From Avena insularis (taxonomy: Eukaryota; Streptophyta; Magnoliopsida; Poales; Poaceae): a DNA stretch of 64,000 nt. Made by a program: the position numbers and the translations under genes. Under the pieces are notes generated by a model. The model was not told where the DNA came from. It worked only from the letters and a program-made list of their open reading frames with translations, and did not search any database. Positions 22,467-33,825 of the stretch are shown here, piece by piece. The stretch is from the NCBI GenBank assembly GCA_023614405.1, contig CM042689.1, positions 325,538,305-325,602,304 of the forward strand, written 5' to 3'. The stretch's first letter is position 1. Every line of letters begins with the position of its first letter.

Positions 22467-23045
22467 TCGTAGCTGCCGGCGCGTCCAGATCGTAGCTGCC
22501 GGCGCGTCCAGCTCGTAGGCATCCTCGGAATCGATCCAGGTGCGTCCAGCTCGTAGGCGTGCTCGTCCTTGGAATCAATCCGTGCTAGACGCCCAGCTCG
22601 CGGGAATCCATCCGCGCGAGACGTCCAGCTCATTAGGATCCATCCACGCCGCCTCGCCGGCGAGCACGTCGCCCAGCAGCTCGGGAAGCTCCGGGAAGCC
22701 GTTGGCCGGCCCCAAATCCATCCACGCTGCCTCGCCGGCGAGCACATTGCCCAGCAGCAGCTCCGGGAAGCCGCTGGCCGGCCCCAAATCCATCCACGCC
22801 TGCATCGCCAGCGTCTAGCTCGCCGGCGAGCACGTCGCCCAGCAGCACCTCCTCCGGGAAGCCGTTGGCCGGCCCCAAATCCATCCACGCCCGCGTCGCC
22901 AGCGCCTAGCTCGCCGGCAGGTCCACATTGCCCAGCAGCACCTCCGGGAAGCCGCCGGCCAGCTCCAAATCCATCCACGCCTGCGTCGCCAGTGCCCATC
23001 TCGCCGGGTCAGCAAAACCTCTGGAAGCCGCCGGCCGGCCCCAAG
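22467..23045 (+). repeat. GC-rich minisatellite at the 5' end of the mariner element
   Basis: The core phrase atccatccacgc starts near 22639, 22716, 22790, 22880 and 22970, giving units of about 74-90 bp. Each unit contains tcgccggcgagcac or a variant, then cccagcagc, tccgggaagccg and ccggcc. Shorter repeats of gctgccggcgcgtccag lie at 22467-22550. Both strands are open over long distances because of the composition. The tract lies upstream of the likely transposase ATG, so it may be leader or promoter DNA. Confidence 0.85.
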
Positions 23046-23152
23046 CAGCTGCAGCATGCTGGCTCATACCCAGTAGCACGTTGGCGTCCAGCGCGCCTAG
23101 TTCCCACCAGTCGCCTCCTCCAGCCCTACAACAAGTGGCAGCCCACATCGGT

Positions 23153-25728
23153 ATGGTACTCCCGGACCTTAACTGTACTCCACCTGATGAACAAGATGTT
23201 GGAGTAGATCAAGAAATGGAAGAAGAAGATGCTCGAGGTGGTGAGCAAGATGATGAACAAGATGCTAGAGGTATAAATACTGAACAACCTTAATATCTTG
23301 TTTAATGTATCTTGCAATTACTCCTGAAATACTCATTTCCTTTGATGTACCATCTCTGAAATATTTTTTTATAGTAATTAGCATGTGCATGTAATCATAC
23401 AGAGAGCACGAAGTAAAGACTAACTGAACATTTCTACTCGTACAGAGAGGGATACTCAAATTCTAGTAAAAAAACATGCAAGTCAACTAGAAACTGCATA
23501 TTACTCCTTTTTGCACTTGGTACTTGGAGTACATAGACATGCATTATCAACTTGTTCACTAAATACTCCATATAAAAAACAAAAATATTGACAGTGCTAT
23601 GGGTGTTGGCAGTGCTATGGGTATTGCCACAGAAATTCAGTGCAACAAAATTTTAGCAATTCATCTAAATCTCATAAGTCAAGCATTAAAAACATGTCTC
23701 AGCATAGAGCCTTTCTACATATGCAGAATTATCCAAAGTCTAACAATAGTAAGCATGGAAGGAAGTCAGCACTAGCAGGCTATCTATCATGTGTTATAAC
23801 TTTGATCATTCACTATATGTTGCCATGTTACCTTTGCTTGCATATCTTTTGTACCCCATGGAGTAGTAATGCAACATGATATCTGCACGGACAAAATATT
23901 CTATTATTAAAATATGCATAGTAATTTAGTGTTGCTCATTTAAACTAACATATTTTTGCACTAACAGATGCAGAAATGGATGAACAAGATGCAAGTGGTC
24001 AACAGGTAGTGAGACAGAGAAAATCACTCAATGACCAGCAGAGATATGCTGCTTATGTAGCAATGCACGCACTGTGTATGCGAAATGGTGGCAAGTTCAA
24101 AAAACATGACAAGAAAGACATAGCAGCATTTTTTCAAGTAGATATCCAGCAAATACAAAGAATATGGAAAACTGCGATGAGACAAATCGCTGAGGGTTTG
24201 GAGGTGGACGTTTCTAGCAAAAATAAAGGAAGATGTGGAAGAAAACCAATACATGTTGATCTATCCATGATGCCCACTATCGCGCTAAACAAAATATCAA
24301 CTATTAGGTGCTTTGCTTGGCAGTTGGGAGTAAACCCTAGCACATTATACCGAAGATTTAAGATGAAGCACATAAGAAGGCATTCAAATTCCTTGAAGCC
24401 ATTACTAAAAGAAAAGAATATGAAGGACAGGATAAAGTTTTGCATGTCGATGATTGATAAAGCAACCACAACACATGCAACTCCAAAATTCATCAATATG
24501 CACAATATTGTGCATATTGATGAGAAGTGGTTCTACATGACCAAGAAAAACAGGAATTACTACTTGCTACCAGATGAACCAGACCCTACAAGAGTTGTGC
24601 AAAGCAAAAACTGCGTAGGAAAAGTCATGTTCCTAACCGCTGTTACTAGGCCAAGGTTCGACCATGCACACAATGTCACATTTTCGGGGAAAATAGGCAT
24701 TTGGCCATTTGTTAAGGACATACCAGCAGCAAGAAGAAGCGACAACAGACCAAAAGGGACATTAGAGATAAAGTCAATCAAAGTCAACAGGGAGGTGATG
24801 AGGGAGTTCCTAATTGAGAAGGTACTTCCTGCTATCATAGCTGCTTGGCCTGCAGAAGATGTTGGGCAGACAATTCTGATCCAACAAGACAATGCAACGC
24901 CCCATATTCTCCCAAGTGACCAAGCATTCAAAGAAGTAGTGGCAGAAATTGCAGCCAAAACTGGACTGACCATGAAGCTGATTCAACAACCAGCAAACAG
25001 CCCAGATTTAAATGTGCTTGATCTTGGGTTTTTCAGGTCTCTAGGTCTGCATCGATACCCTAAGCACTAAAACTCTACAAGATTTCATTCAAGGTGTGGA
25101 GCAAGAGTTTGATGAATACGAGGCTGATATTCTTAATAAGATATTCCTAAGTCTACAAACCTGCATGATAGAAGTCATGAACCATGGAGGAGGAAATGGG
25201 TACAAGCCCCCTCATGTGAACAAAGATAGATTGATAAAGTTGGATCTCCTACCTAAAAGGCTTAAAGTTCCAGCAGAAGTTTATGCAAATGCCAAACAAA
25301 TCCTACAAGAAGCAATTGAACAAGAAGCAAAGGATCAAGCAACAAGTGAGAAGAAGCAAGTGAACAAGAGGCAAACAAAAAAGAAGCCATCAGCAGCGGA
25401 ACGAGAAGCAAGCAAACAAGAAACAAGTGAACAAGTAAAGGACCAAGCAACAAGTGAGAAAAAGCAAGCGAACAAGAGAAAAAGGGGGAAAAAGATAGCA
25501 AGAACTGAACAAGAAGCAAGCAAACAAGCAACGATTGATAAGAAGCAAGTAAACAGGAGGCAAAGGAAAGAGAAGCAAGCATCAACTGAACAAGAAGCAA
25601 GCAAACAAGTGATTAACGAGAAGCAAGCAACAACTAAACAAGAAGCAAACAAACAAATGATTAACGAAAAGCAAGCAACAACTAAACAAGAAGCAAGCAA
25701 ACAAGTGATAAGTGAAGAAACAAGTTAG
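23153..25728 (+). pseudogene. Mariner-like transposase (DD39D), two exons, one frameshift
   Basis: Exon 1 is 23153-23270 (starts MVLPDLNCTPPDEQD, acidic); intron 23271-23967 is GT..AG; exon 2 runs from 23968. The phase fits (GAT at the junction). An N-terminal helix-turn-helix region (ISTIRCFAWQLGVNPSTLYR) precedes the catalytic domain. The first Asp is in HIDEKWFY, the second in QQDNATPH, the third in NSPDLNVLD, 39 residues after the second, the spacing typical of plant mariner elements. After LGFFRSL (about 25040) the frame shifts; VCIDTLSTKTLQDFIQGVE continues in the next frame to the stop at 25726. The last 135 residues or so form an unusual repetitive Lys/Gln/Glu tail. Apart from the shift it is complete. 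Confidence 0.92.
25317..25725 (+). repeat. Repetitive coding tail of the mariner transposase
   Basis: Phrases gaacaagaagcaagcaaaca and gagaagcaagcaacaac recur many times. The frame reads repeated motifs such as EQEASKQ, TSEKKQ and NEKQATTKQEA, strongly basic and coiled-coil-like, without hydrophobic residues. Bases 25613-25707 contain nearly exact 57-60 bp duplicates. Internal expansion of a short coding repeat is the simplest explanation. Confidence 0.8.
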
Positions 25729-26830
25729 AAGAAGTTACACAAAAAACAATTGTTATGTATGTTTCTATGTTTGTGCAAATGTTAGATGATGTGTGATTGA
25801 TATAAAAGATTTTGGACAAGCCTACTGTTATGTAAATTACACTGAAACAGTTATAGACTTTTTAAAGCATTAATTGTTAAATGTCTTGCAAGCTAAGTGT
25901 TGAATGGCTTTCTTTTGGTAAACCATTGAAAATGTTGCTACAAGCTTCAGGTTATCTGTCTATGATGAAGCAACATATAAAATAAACTAGAGACGACCGT
26001 GACTATTGTTATTAGTCAGTGTGCTACTGCAGTAGTAACAATGATGATAAAAATGTTCAAGGAAAACTTAGAACTACTCCAAAACTTAGAACTAACATTG
26101 CTACTCCAAAATTTAGAAAATTCAGCATATTATGTGTACTAGCAGTACATGGCTAGACGACAATGATGATGATAAGAGTAGAAGACATGGATTACAGAAT
26201 AATGAAGCAGCAGACGAAACAGGTTTCTGTAGAGGTGAACAGGTTGCGACGTTTTTTGTCAGTTTTATGCTTATGATTGAAGCGCTGATGGTTAACTAGT
26301 GTGCACACAGTAACATGAACATGGAAAGCCAGGTGCCAACGCCTATGATTAAACAGCAAGCACACAGTAAAATTTGAAGCCCTACTGACTGACAGTGATC
26401 ATAGAGCAACATGGACAAGAAGTCGAAGGACTAGAGGAGATGGCAACTTGGCCTGATAAAAGAAAGCCTAGGTTTTCCAGCAAACTAAAAGAAGAGATAA
26501 TGATGCAATCAGAATAAATCACACATGAGTGAGAGATGTACACACAATTCTAGAAAATCGACGAACAAGAAGCAGCCAAAAAAATTGTGAATCAATAACG
26601 AAGAACCTACTCCAAGCAGCTCGTAGGCTATCAACAATAACGGAGTAACTAACGCCACCCTGCCTCAATACCGGAGAGAAGATATCCATGCAATTCGTGA
26701 ACCAGGTAATTTGATTTGCGCAGCCAGGACAGACAGCAGGTAGCTGCAGCCGAATCGAGACGGGGAATTTGGGAACAAAGAATTTATTTTTTACAGAGGG
26801 GAGCAGAGTAAATTTGGGAGGGATGGGATA
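25729..26830. other. AT-rich non-coding 3' part of the mariner element
   Basis: No open frame of note and no recognised repeat. It probably includes the transposase 3' UTR. Confidence 0.6.
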
Positions 26831-26841
26831 GGAGGGCTCAC

Positions 26842-27230
26842 CGCCGCGGGTGATGAGGAGGCCGGACTCGAGGATGGTGCGGCAGAGGTCGCGGCCGGCC
26901 TGGTCGGTTCAGTTCACGGTGATGACGTTGTCCTCCTCGTCCCCCGCCGCCAGCTCCATCACCACGACGTCCAACGCGCCGACCCCCGGCCCAGGGCCGC
27001 CTCCACCCAGCACCATCCTCCCTGCTCCTCCTCCGTGCCCCCCTCCGTCGACAGGCATCTCCCGGCCGCCGAGATCCCTGATCCTTCCCGGTCTCTCCTC
27101 CCTGCCCCTGCCCCTGCCCGTCCCTCGTGCGTGGCTGCGATGGGTCGGGTTGGAAACATGGAACTGTGGAGCTGTGGGAACTAGCCGGCGCACGCAGATC
27201 TGGCGCCCTTCGCCCAACAACATGTCGCCG
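26842..27230 (-). pseudogene. Captured fragment resembling exon 1 of an ACT-domain (ACR) gene
   Basis: On the minus strand the GC-rich block reads VVVMELAAGDEEDNVITVN, stop, TDQAGRDLCRTILESGLLITRG, and then a GT donor (intron side CTCAC on the plus strand, 26837-26841). This matches the first ACT domain of plant ACR proteins, which have the pattern VITVNCPDxxGLGCDLCRxILxFGL. Here the Cys codon has become TGA and two residues around GLGC are missing. The exon-like end at a splice donor suggests genomic capture. The sequence upstream (27230-27550 on the minus strand) resembles a GC-rich gene leader. It lies between the mariner element's transposase and its right inverted repeat. Assignment rests on memory of the family. 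Confidence 0.6.
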
Positions 27231-27571
27231 GAGCACGCAGATCTAGCGCCTCCTCGCCCAACGGCACGTCACCGGCGCATAAAAATCTGAATTTTGACCT
27301 CCAAATGTATAGGGTGGGTGGGGCGCAAGAGGAATATGGTTTTGGGAGGAATCGGGGTGTTGGGAGGAAGGCACGATGGGGAGCAGTGAGGAAGACGGGA
27401 GAGGGAGCATGTACCGTGGGGCGAGAGAGGGGCGGCGGTCGGCGACATTGAGGCGGCGACAGCGAGGGGAGCGAGGGAACGCAGGCGAGAGGATTGAGCG
27501 TCTTGAGATGACGGACGAGGGGTAGAATTGGAAACTCGGAAAATTTCGTAACGTGCCAAAATTTGACCGTG

Positions 27572-27608
27572 AAATGCTAAAACGTCTTATATTTTGACAC
27601 GGAGGGAG
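27572..27608 (-). repeat. Right terminal inverted repeat of the mariner element
   Basis: 37 bp ending in GACACGGAGGGAG; reverse complement of 22176-22212 except one base. TA follows at 27609-27610. Confidence 0.95.
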
Positions 27609-27610
27609 TA

Positions 27611-28465
27611 TGACCGAGACACATCTCATATGTTTTTTTTGTGTTTTATCCAAACAATTATTACTATAGGTTCCCTATGTTTTAAGTACAATCTTTTATT
27701 TTGCACAAGCAAACAAGTAAATTTTTTGCATGTTTTCCCATTTCTGCATTTTTCGATCCTGCGATCAATAGAACAACTATGTTCTGCCCAACAATAACCC
27801 GCGTCCATGAACAACTATGTTCTGCCCAACAATGTGGATCAGTGGATAACAGATCCTCAACAGCTTGCTCCACTCCGTTGGCACAAAAGTATCGCATGAA
27901 GTATCATTTCAAGCGATACCCTGCATCAATAAAATACAGATAAAGCTGGCGGTGATGGTTCGAAACAAATTTAAATATCGGCACTATAGTAAAGCTTTGC
28001 TAATTAAGAAGCTGCAAAGGAATTGATCGAATCAAAGGTGGTTGAGAAAGGGGATTATACGAATCTCCAGACGTCACCACTTGCGTCTGTCGCTGCCTCC
28101 AAGAGAAAAAATAAGCGTACTATTTTTTGAGGGAAGAAGTGAGCCTTTTTTTTAGATGGAAGTACTCGATGGAAGGTCTAAAGAAGCGGAAGCATCGAGA
28201 CGCTCGGGGCGCGGGGCCGCACAGCCATTGACCTACCACACCGACCGGCAGGTCCGGCACCCACCCGCTCGCACTCCCACTCCTCCACGGCCACAGCCGC
28301 ACCTGCTCCCTTTCCGATCCGTCGCCGCCTATTAAACCGGGACCCAGAGCGTCGTCCTCTCCATCCCACCCATCCATCCATCACGCATCCACCTTTTTTT
28401 GTTTGCCTACCGAGGAAGAGGAAAGTGCGAGGGTTTTGGAGAGAGTTCCAGAAGAGAGATCAGCG
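27611..28465 (+). promoter_or_regulatory. 5' flank and promoter of GSTF copy 2
   Basis: The proximal part (28200-28465) parallels copy 1: TATTAAA at 28330-28336 in the context gcctattaaaccgggaccc, then gtcctctccatccca and agatcagcgatgg around the ATG. A 30-bp phrase containing gaacaactatgttctgccca is directly repeated at about 27769 and 27807. The upstream part (27611-28100) shows no gene. Confidence 0.6.
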
Positions 28466-31400
28466 ATGGCTCCCGTGAAGCTGTACGGCGCCACCATGTC
28501 GTGGAACGTGACCAGGTGCGTCACCGCCCTGGAGGAGGCCGGCGTCGAGTACGAGCTCGTCCCCATCAACTTCGGCACCGGCGAGCACAAGAGCCCCGAG
28601 CACCTCGCCAGGAACGTAAGTCCACAGTCCACACACCGTCCGTGTCAGATTAGTCTCTAATCAATCTTACGCCGTTTACCTCTAATTTCACGAAATAATG
28701 GTCTGTCGATTCGTATCAGAAAGGGCTGCCTAGCCTAGAGGGGCCGTCTTCTTCCATGTATCTTTTTCACTGTTTATTTATAGCTAGCGCGAGAGATGTT
28801 GCTGTCGTCCGGAATCTCTCGCGATTTGACGGGGATTGCTAGGGTTCCCGTCGCAGATTTAAGAATATCTAAATTTGTTTAGAAAGCTCCACCTTGCATA
28901 TACGGTGTGGATTATTGTCTCAGATTGGCCAACCATTTGGGCGTCGTAACTTTAATTAACACCTCCGCTACGCTCCAATCTTTATTAGTCACTTGACTTC
29001 AGCCTAGTTACACTATACAAAAACATATGTTCCCCACTTCCACTCACAACGCTTCCTGCACCCACCCCACCTACTCTAGTCTCTGAACCCTTGTAACTAC
29101 TTAGTACAAAGTTTTGCATTAACTGCTGGGAATTAGGCCCTTAGAGTCCCCTGCTAGTTTAATGCAGAGAAGTTGTTTATTTTCTCTGTTTAAGCATCCA
29201 CGTATGTAGAGGCTCTTCTGACTAAGTTAGTCACCCAAATTTTTTAGTTTTTACGAGTAAGTACCTTTTTTCTCTCAGTAAAAACTATATATGCGATACA
29301 CCACTGACATCCATTAGATTTGCTTGGTGATAAGGGAGATGTGTGGCAGTAATAAGGTGGGTCTGGAGGTTTCTAAGAAGCATGTTCTCTCCCTACACTT
29401 GGCAAGCTCGGTGTTGCTCACCGTACAAACAAAAACAATCCTCTGTCCAGGCAATAATCTTACAACATAAGCGCTGGCAACCTATTAATTTAAGAAAGTT
29501 GGCAGCAAAACATAAACAAAACAAAATGTAGCAAACATTCAGATTAACATCTATTACCGCACAGTTATCTCTTTGCTGCACATCAGCATCTCAGCATCAT
29601 TTCCGCCAGTTATCGTGGGCATACACATTGGCGCATTGCCCACCGTTGTGCAACGATCACCTGGCGATTGTTCACACAATGCTTCAGTCTGCACGATACA
29701 AGTTCAAGCACCCAGCACAATGAACTGTTTGTTGTCCTGCTTGTGAAGCCCTGGCAATAATTATATGATCTCGGTTGGAGACCTAATCTACTTGTTATCA
29801 AAACGAGCCTCGGTTCTGAAAGTCCAGAGAGCCCAGCAGCCAACTGCTAGACTAACTGCATGAATAGTTGGCCAGTATGATTTAGGAATATCTTTTTCAC
29901 ACACCACCATTTTTTACCAAAGGAAGTGAGTCCGCAATTAGCATTGACTTGATAGCCTCTTCGTTGCTAGTTTGCTGTTTCAAAGTTGAAAATATTCTAT
30001 ACATCAGAACTAGCAAACATATTTGAAGGCATTTATTGCCTTTTTAAGAAGCCTCTTTCCACACTCTGCTTTGTTCAGCTCTATAGCAGCTGCAGATTTG
30101 TTGAATTTGAAAATGAGCCATGCATTTTAAACGCCAAATTGCCAAAGTACATATTTATTGAGTAACCAATCTCGATGTGAATTTTACAGTAGCTGTGCCC
30201 TATGGTTTGTGTTTTTAGACGTTAACATCTGGTTGCAAAAACTCACTATCTTCATATGTTTCTCTGCAGCCCTTTGGTCAGGTGCCTGCTTTGCAGGATG
30301 GTGACATGTACATCTTTGGTATGATGCTATCTCTTAAATATATTTTCTCTTTTCCACCCTTTATAAATAAAACTATAATGTGCCATGATACTCTACTATA
30401 TTATTTTTGGGATTGTTTCTGCTGTTGCCTTATTTAGCATTTTCAGACTAGCTAAAATGGTACCTAAGCATTGCTACAAATGCAAGACCAGCTTTACTTG
30501 GATGAGTATTATTTTTGGGACCGTGTCGACCATGTCATCCAGTATTTCCACTAGGTCAATAATGTTGTTTTTTCTCATTATACCATTTAAGGAAACCAAT
30601 GACTAAAGCATTGAGAAGTGCACTTGAAATTTTCACAGTTGGCAAACCACTAATAGATAAGAAAATATCCTTGCCATGCATGACACTTTGCAAGATTGTA
30701 TTTGAATTTTCATCAACCTGCTCTCAAACTCTGAAGTAATACAATTATCAAACATGAGCTTTAGTCTTTCTTGGAAAAACATGGGTAATTGTTGCAACTA
30801 CGTACTCATAAGCTATGTTTTCTATTCGAATTCTCATCATATGTATAGTTTTCATTTGAAATCTAATCAAGCTTAAAACAGTTATGGGTTTTCTTATTAT
30901 TTTGCTATGTTAAGACCAATTTATTGAAATGGGATAAACAGTACCGTACTCTTTCAGAATCCTCGTGGGTATTTACCAACGTAGTTGATCATAACTCTGG
31001 TTCTATTTTTCCTGTCTTTCAGAATCCCGTGCTATTTGCAAGTATGCGTGCCGCAAGAACAAGCCAGAGCTGTTGAAGGAGGGCGACCTCAAGGAGTCAG
31101 CTATGGTTGATGTGTGGCTTGAGGTTGAGGCCAATCAGTACATGGCCAAACTGGGCCCCATTCTCTTCGAGTGCCTTGTCCACCCTATGCTCGGGGGAGC
31201 CACCGACCAGAAAGTCGTAGAGGATAACCTTGGGAAGATTAAGACTGTGCTGGAGGTTTACGAGGCGCGCCTGACCAAGTGCAAGTACCTGGCTGGGGAT
31301 TACCTCAGTCTCGCGGACCTTAACCACGTGTCTGCCACCCTATGCTTGGCGGCCACACCCTATGCGAATTTGTTCGATGAATATCCACATGTGAAGGCCT

Positions 31401-31468
31401 GGTGGACCGACCTGTTGGCAAGGCCGTCCGTCCAGAAGGTCGCTTCGCTGATGAAGCCATCATCTTAG
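28466..31468 (+). CDS. GSTF: Phi-class glutathione S-transferase, copy 2 (three exons, intact)
   Basis: Exons 28466-28615, 30270-30318 and 31023-31468, with GT..AG introns, give 214 residues. Exon lengths equal those of copy 1, and exon 1 differs from it at only about 4 of 50 residues. Glutathione-binding and catalytic landmarks are present: Ser12 in ATMSWNVTRC, cis-Pro in FGQVPALQDG, Glu-Ser in IFESRAIC. The C-terminal domain reads EANQYMAKLGPILFECLVHP, then YLAGDYLSLADLNHVSATLC and ends LMKPSS. This copy is closer to maize GST I than copy 1 is in the C-terminal half (for example LTKCKYLAGD). A cytosolic detoxification enzyme acting as a dimer is expected. No defect was seen, and its introns are free of large insertions. 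Confidence 0.96.
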
Positions 31469-31984
31469 AGTTGTTTCTGAGCATTGTCCACGAATAAGCC
31501 GAGGTGTGTCCTGATGTCTTTTCTAGTACGTGTGTGTTGTTGTGATGTGTCCTTGATGTTGGATATTCAGGTTTCTGCTGGTATGCTGCTTGTAATCCTC
31601 AAATCTTGTACTGAAATGAGCATTCCCGTGCTCTGCTTTTTAATAAATTCTTCCTTCAGGTATCCAAGCTTTAATATTCTTGCATCTGTTGCTTGGATGA
31701 TCTGTAGATCAGCTACCTTGGTGTCCTGAATGAAAGTGAGAAAGGAGTTTTTTTCTGGAAGCCACAGTGAAAAATCTGATGCTTGGATGATCTGTCTATT
31801 AACAACCTTTGTATCCTGAATGTAAGGAGTGGACATTTGGTGCACATGGGCATTAGTGCTCCCTAAGTTTTGAATAAATTAGAAATAGTACTTTTGAGTT
31901 TCAAAGAAGCTGAAAAAAATCTCGGGAATAGGGTGCTTATGTATTTGTGCAACATTTCAGTAAAAAATCGTTTTATTTTACTAA
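31469..31984 (+). terminator. 3' UTR and poly(A) signal region of GSTF copy 2
   Basis: AATAAA at 31642-31647 in the context ttttaataaattc is a good poly(A) signal about 175 bases after the stop. Beyond it, gcttggatgatctgt(a/c) repeats at about 31692 and 31781, a local duplication. Confidence 0.55.
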
Positions 31985-32193
31985 AGGTAAAAAACAAATT
32001 TCTTCTAGATAGGGTATTAGGTGGGAACCCACCAAAATTTCACTTGTAGTTCATTTGTCAAATTCTAGTGTAAATTTCTGCTCAAAATTTACACTAGATT
32101 TTGGCAAATGAACTAGAAGTTGGACTTTGGCGGGCTCCCACCTGACACCCTACTTCTAGAAATAGGTATACTTTATCAGAAATTTGTCTTTTT
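31985..32193. repeat. Foldback inverted repeat downstream of GSTF copy 2
   Basis: The left arm (31985-32090) and right arm (32095-32193) are near-complementary. taggtgggaacccacca pairs with the complement of tggcgggctcccacctga, caaattctagtgtaaattt with aaatttacactagatttt, and outer acaaatttcttctag with ctagaaa...gaaatttgt. The loop is only a few bases (ctgctc). It could be a MITE or an inverted duplication; a transcript would fold into a long hairpin. Confidence 0.8.
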
Positions 32194-32493
32194 TGTGTAG
32201 CCCAAAATACAACATATTCTTTAACAAAATTTCTGCGGTACATTCTAGATGTATGTATCTAGTTATATATTTACTTTAACAATTTTTGGGGACATAAAAG
32301 TACAAGTTTCGAATTGTTTTACTGGTGCCATGTGTCAAAGACACTTTCCGGAATGAAAGTAGAAACTGAGAAGAGGTTTTTGTTCTGGAGGCCACAGCGA
32401 AAATGTGATGGTGATGCCATATATGGGTTGAGCAGGTGCACAATGAAGGATGCCATGTTTGATGATTCCAACGGCCGGACAAAGAGCGCATCT

Positions 32494-33209
32494 AAGGATG
32501 ACAATGGAGCGGGTTTGAACGGATATATCAAAACCAAATCCAGATCCAAATCCATAAACCTCACTCTAGCCTGTCCATAAAGATATCCATGGGCATAGAT
32601 GTCGCCCCAAAATCCAAACCCATTGGATATCCGGGTATCCATGGATATCCATTGGTTATATGCTATATACATAAACATAACAACAACCAACATAACAACG
32701 ACACTACAACAATATTTCGGCAGTATTTCAGCAATAGTTTGACAATACTTCAGCAATTATTATATGGATGGCCACCATTGGGTCGCCACGTGGCAGGAGG
32801 ACTCGAGGAGGAAGATGAGTGGTAGGGATAGCAGCGGTGCCGCACCGGTGATGTTGCTAGGTTTTTGCCTACAAGTATCCGAGGAAGAAGACGTCAATGA
32901 CGCATGGCGGCTACCTGTTTAGTGTGTGCGAAGCTGCCAAGGATAGGTGGGCCTTTGGGTGGTTCGGTCTTGAAAGTGGGAGGTTGGACCTTTTAATGAG
33001 TATGAAATATGTAATAGTTATTGGTTAGAAAATAATATCTCGCACTCGTGGATTTCGCGTGTCAAAGCGAAACCTCTATCCATGTCCGCTTCATGAGTTA
33101 GTGAATATCCGCCCCATGAAATCCATGAGCGAAAGTAGCCCTCCATATCCTTACCCACCGGGCTGGATATCCGTGAATATTCGGATTCATGGATAAAATT
33201 GTCATCCTT
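32494..33209. mobile_element. Candidate small hAT-like element
   Basis: AAGGATGACAAT at 32494-32505 is exactly inverted at 33198-33209. Near-terminal sequences are rich in ggatatccatgg-type palindromic words on both sides (32580-32660, 33110-33190), as in non-autonomous hAT families of grasses. A clear 8-bp target duplication was not found. No transposase coding. Confidence 0.5.
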
Positions 33210-33825
33210 AAACGCATCCAGCATGTGTCGTGATACTTGTTCCAGAAACTGTTTGTCCGATGCTTCACTATGTTGTCATTGTCAGTCGAGAGGATGTTTA
33301 AGCACTCCTGCCTGATTAGCCTAGGACCGTAAGCCGTGAGGAGCAAGGAGATAACGGGTGTCTCTGCTTTATTTCTGGCATACACCCCTTTTGGAGTCGA
33401 TACTCTCTCCTCTCCTGTTCCCATTCATGAATTTTTTAACATCTCATAGGATTGATCTCAGCTTCTCAGTGAAACCCCTAGCAGCCAGGACTTGTACGGA
33501 CACTGCCAACAAACTTTTAAAGGCCTTCAGCTTACATCTCCAACAGGCGCGGCAAAAGGCGCGTGTGGTAAATAAATCGCTGATTTGGCGCCGCGCGAAC
33601 CACTAGTGGACATGCGAAAAAACCATGCACGCTAAAAGTTTTGCCGCGTGTGTTTTTGCGCATCCCACGCGCCAAACTTTCTGCGTCGACTGCCGCGCGC
33701 TATAAGACGTCACGCGAGCGCGTACCCAACCGCTCGAAAGTTTCACATCCCTGCGTGTCGCTTTGCCGTCCCGTCTCGCTCCGCCTCCCACCTCGATCCG
33801 CGCCGTCGCTCCGCCTCCCGACGAG

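Larger units (their letters stand above)
22176..27608 (+). mobile_element. Full-length mariner-like element (Stowaway-related, DD39D)
   Basis: The ends are 37-bp inverted repeats (22176-22212 and 27572-27608) that differ at one base. They begin CTCCCTCC(A/G)TGTCAAAA and are flanked by TA (22174-22175, 27609-27610). The 5433-bp element contains, left to right, a GC-rich minisatellite, a two-exon transposase gene, 1.1 kb of AT-rich non-coding DNA, and a GC-rich antisense gene fragment. The ends match the consensus of Stowaway MITEs, which are mobilised by such elements in grasses. A single frameshift in the transposase is the main visible defect. Confidence 0.93.

Noticed and set aside
22187..22999. 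270-residue minus-strand open frame
   Set aside because: Produced by the GC-rich minisatellite in the mariner element; Ala/Gly/Arg repeats on every frame.
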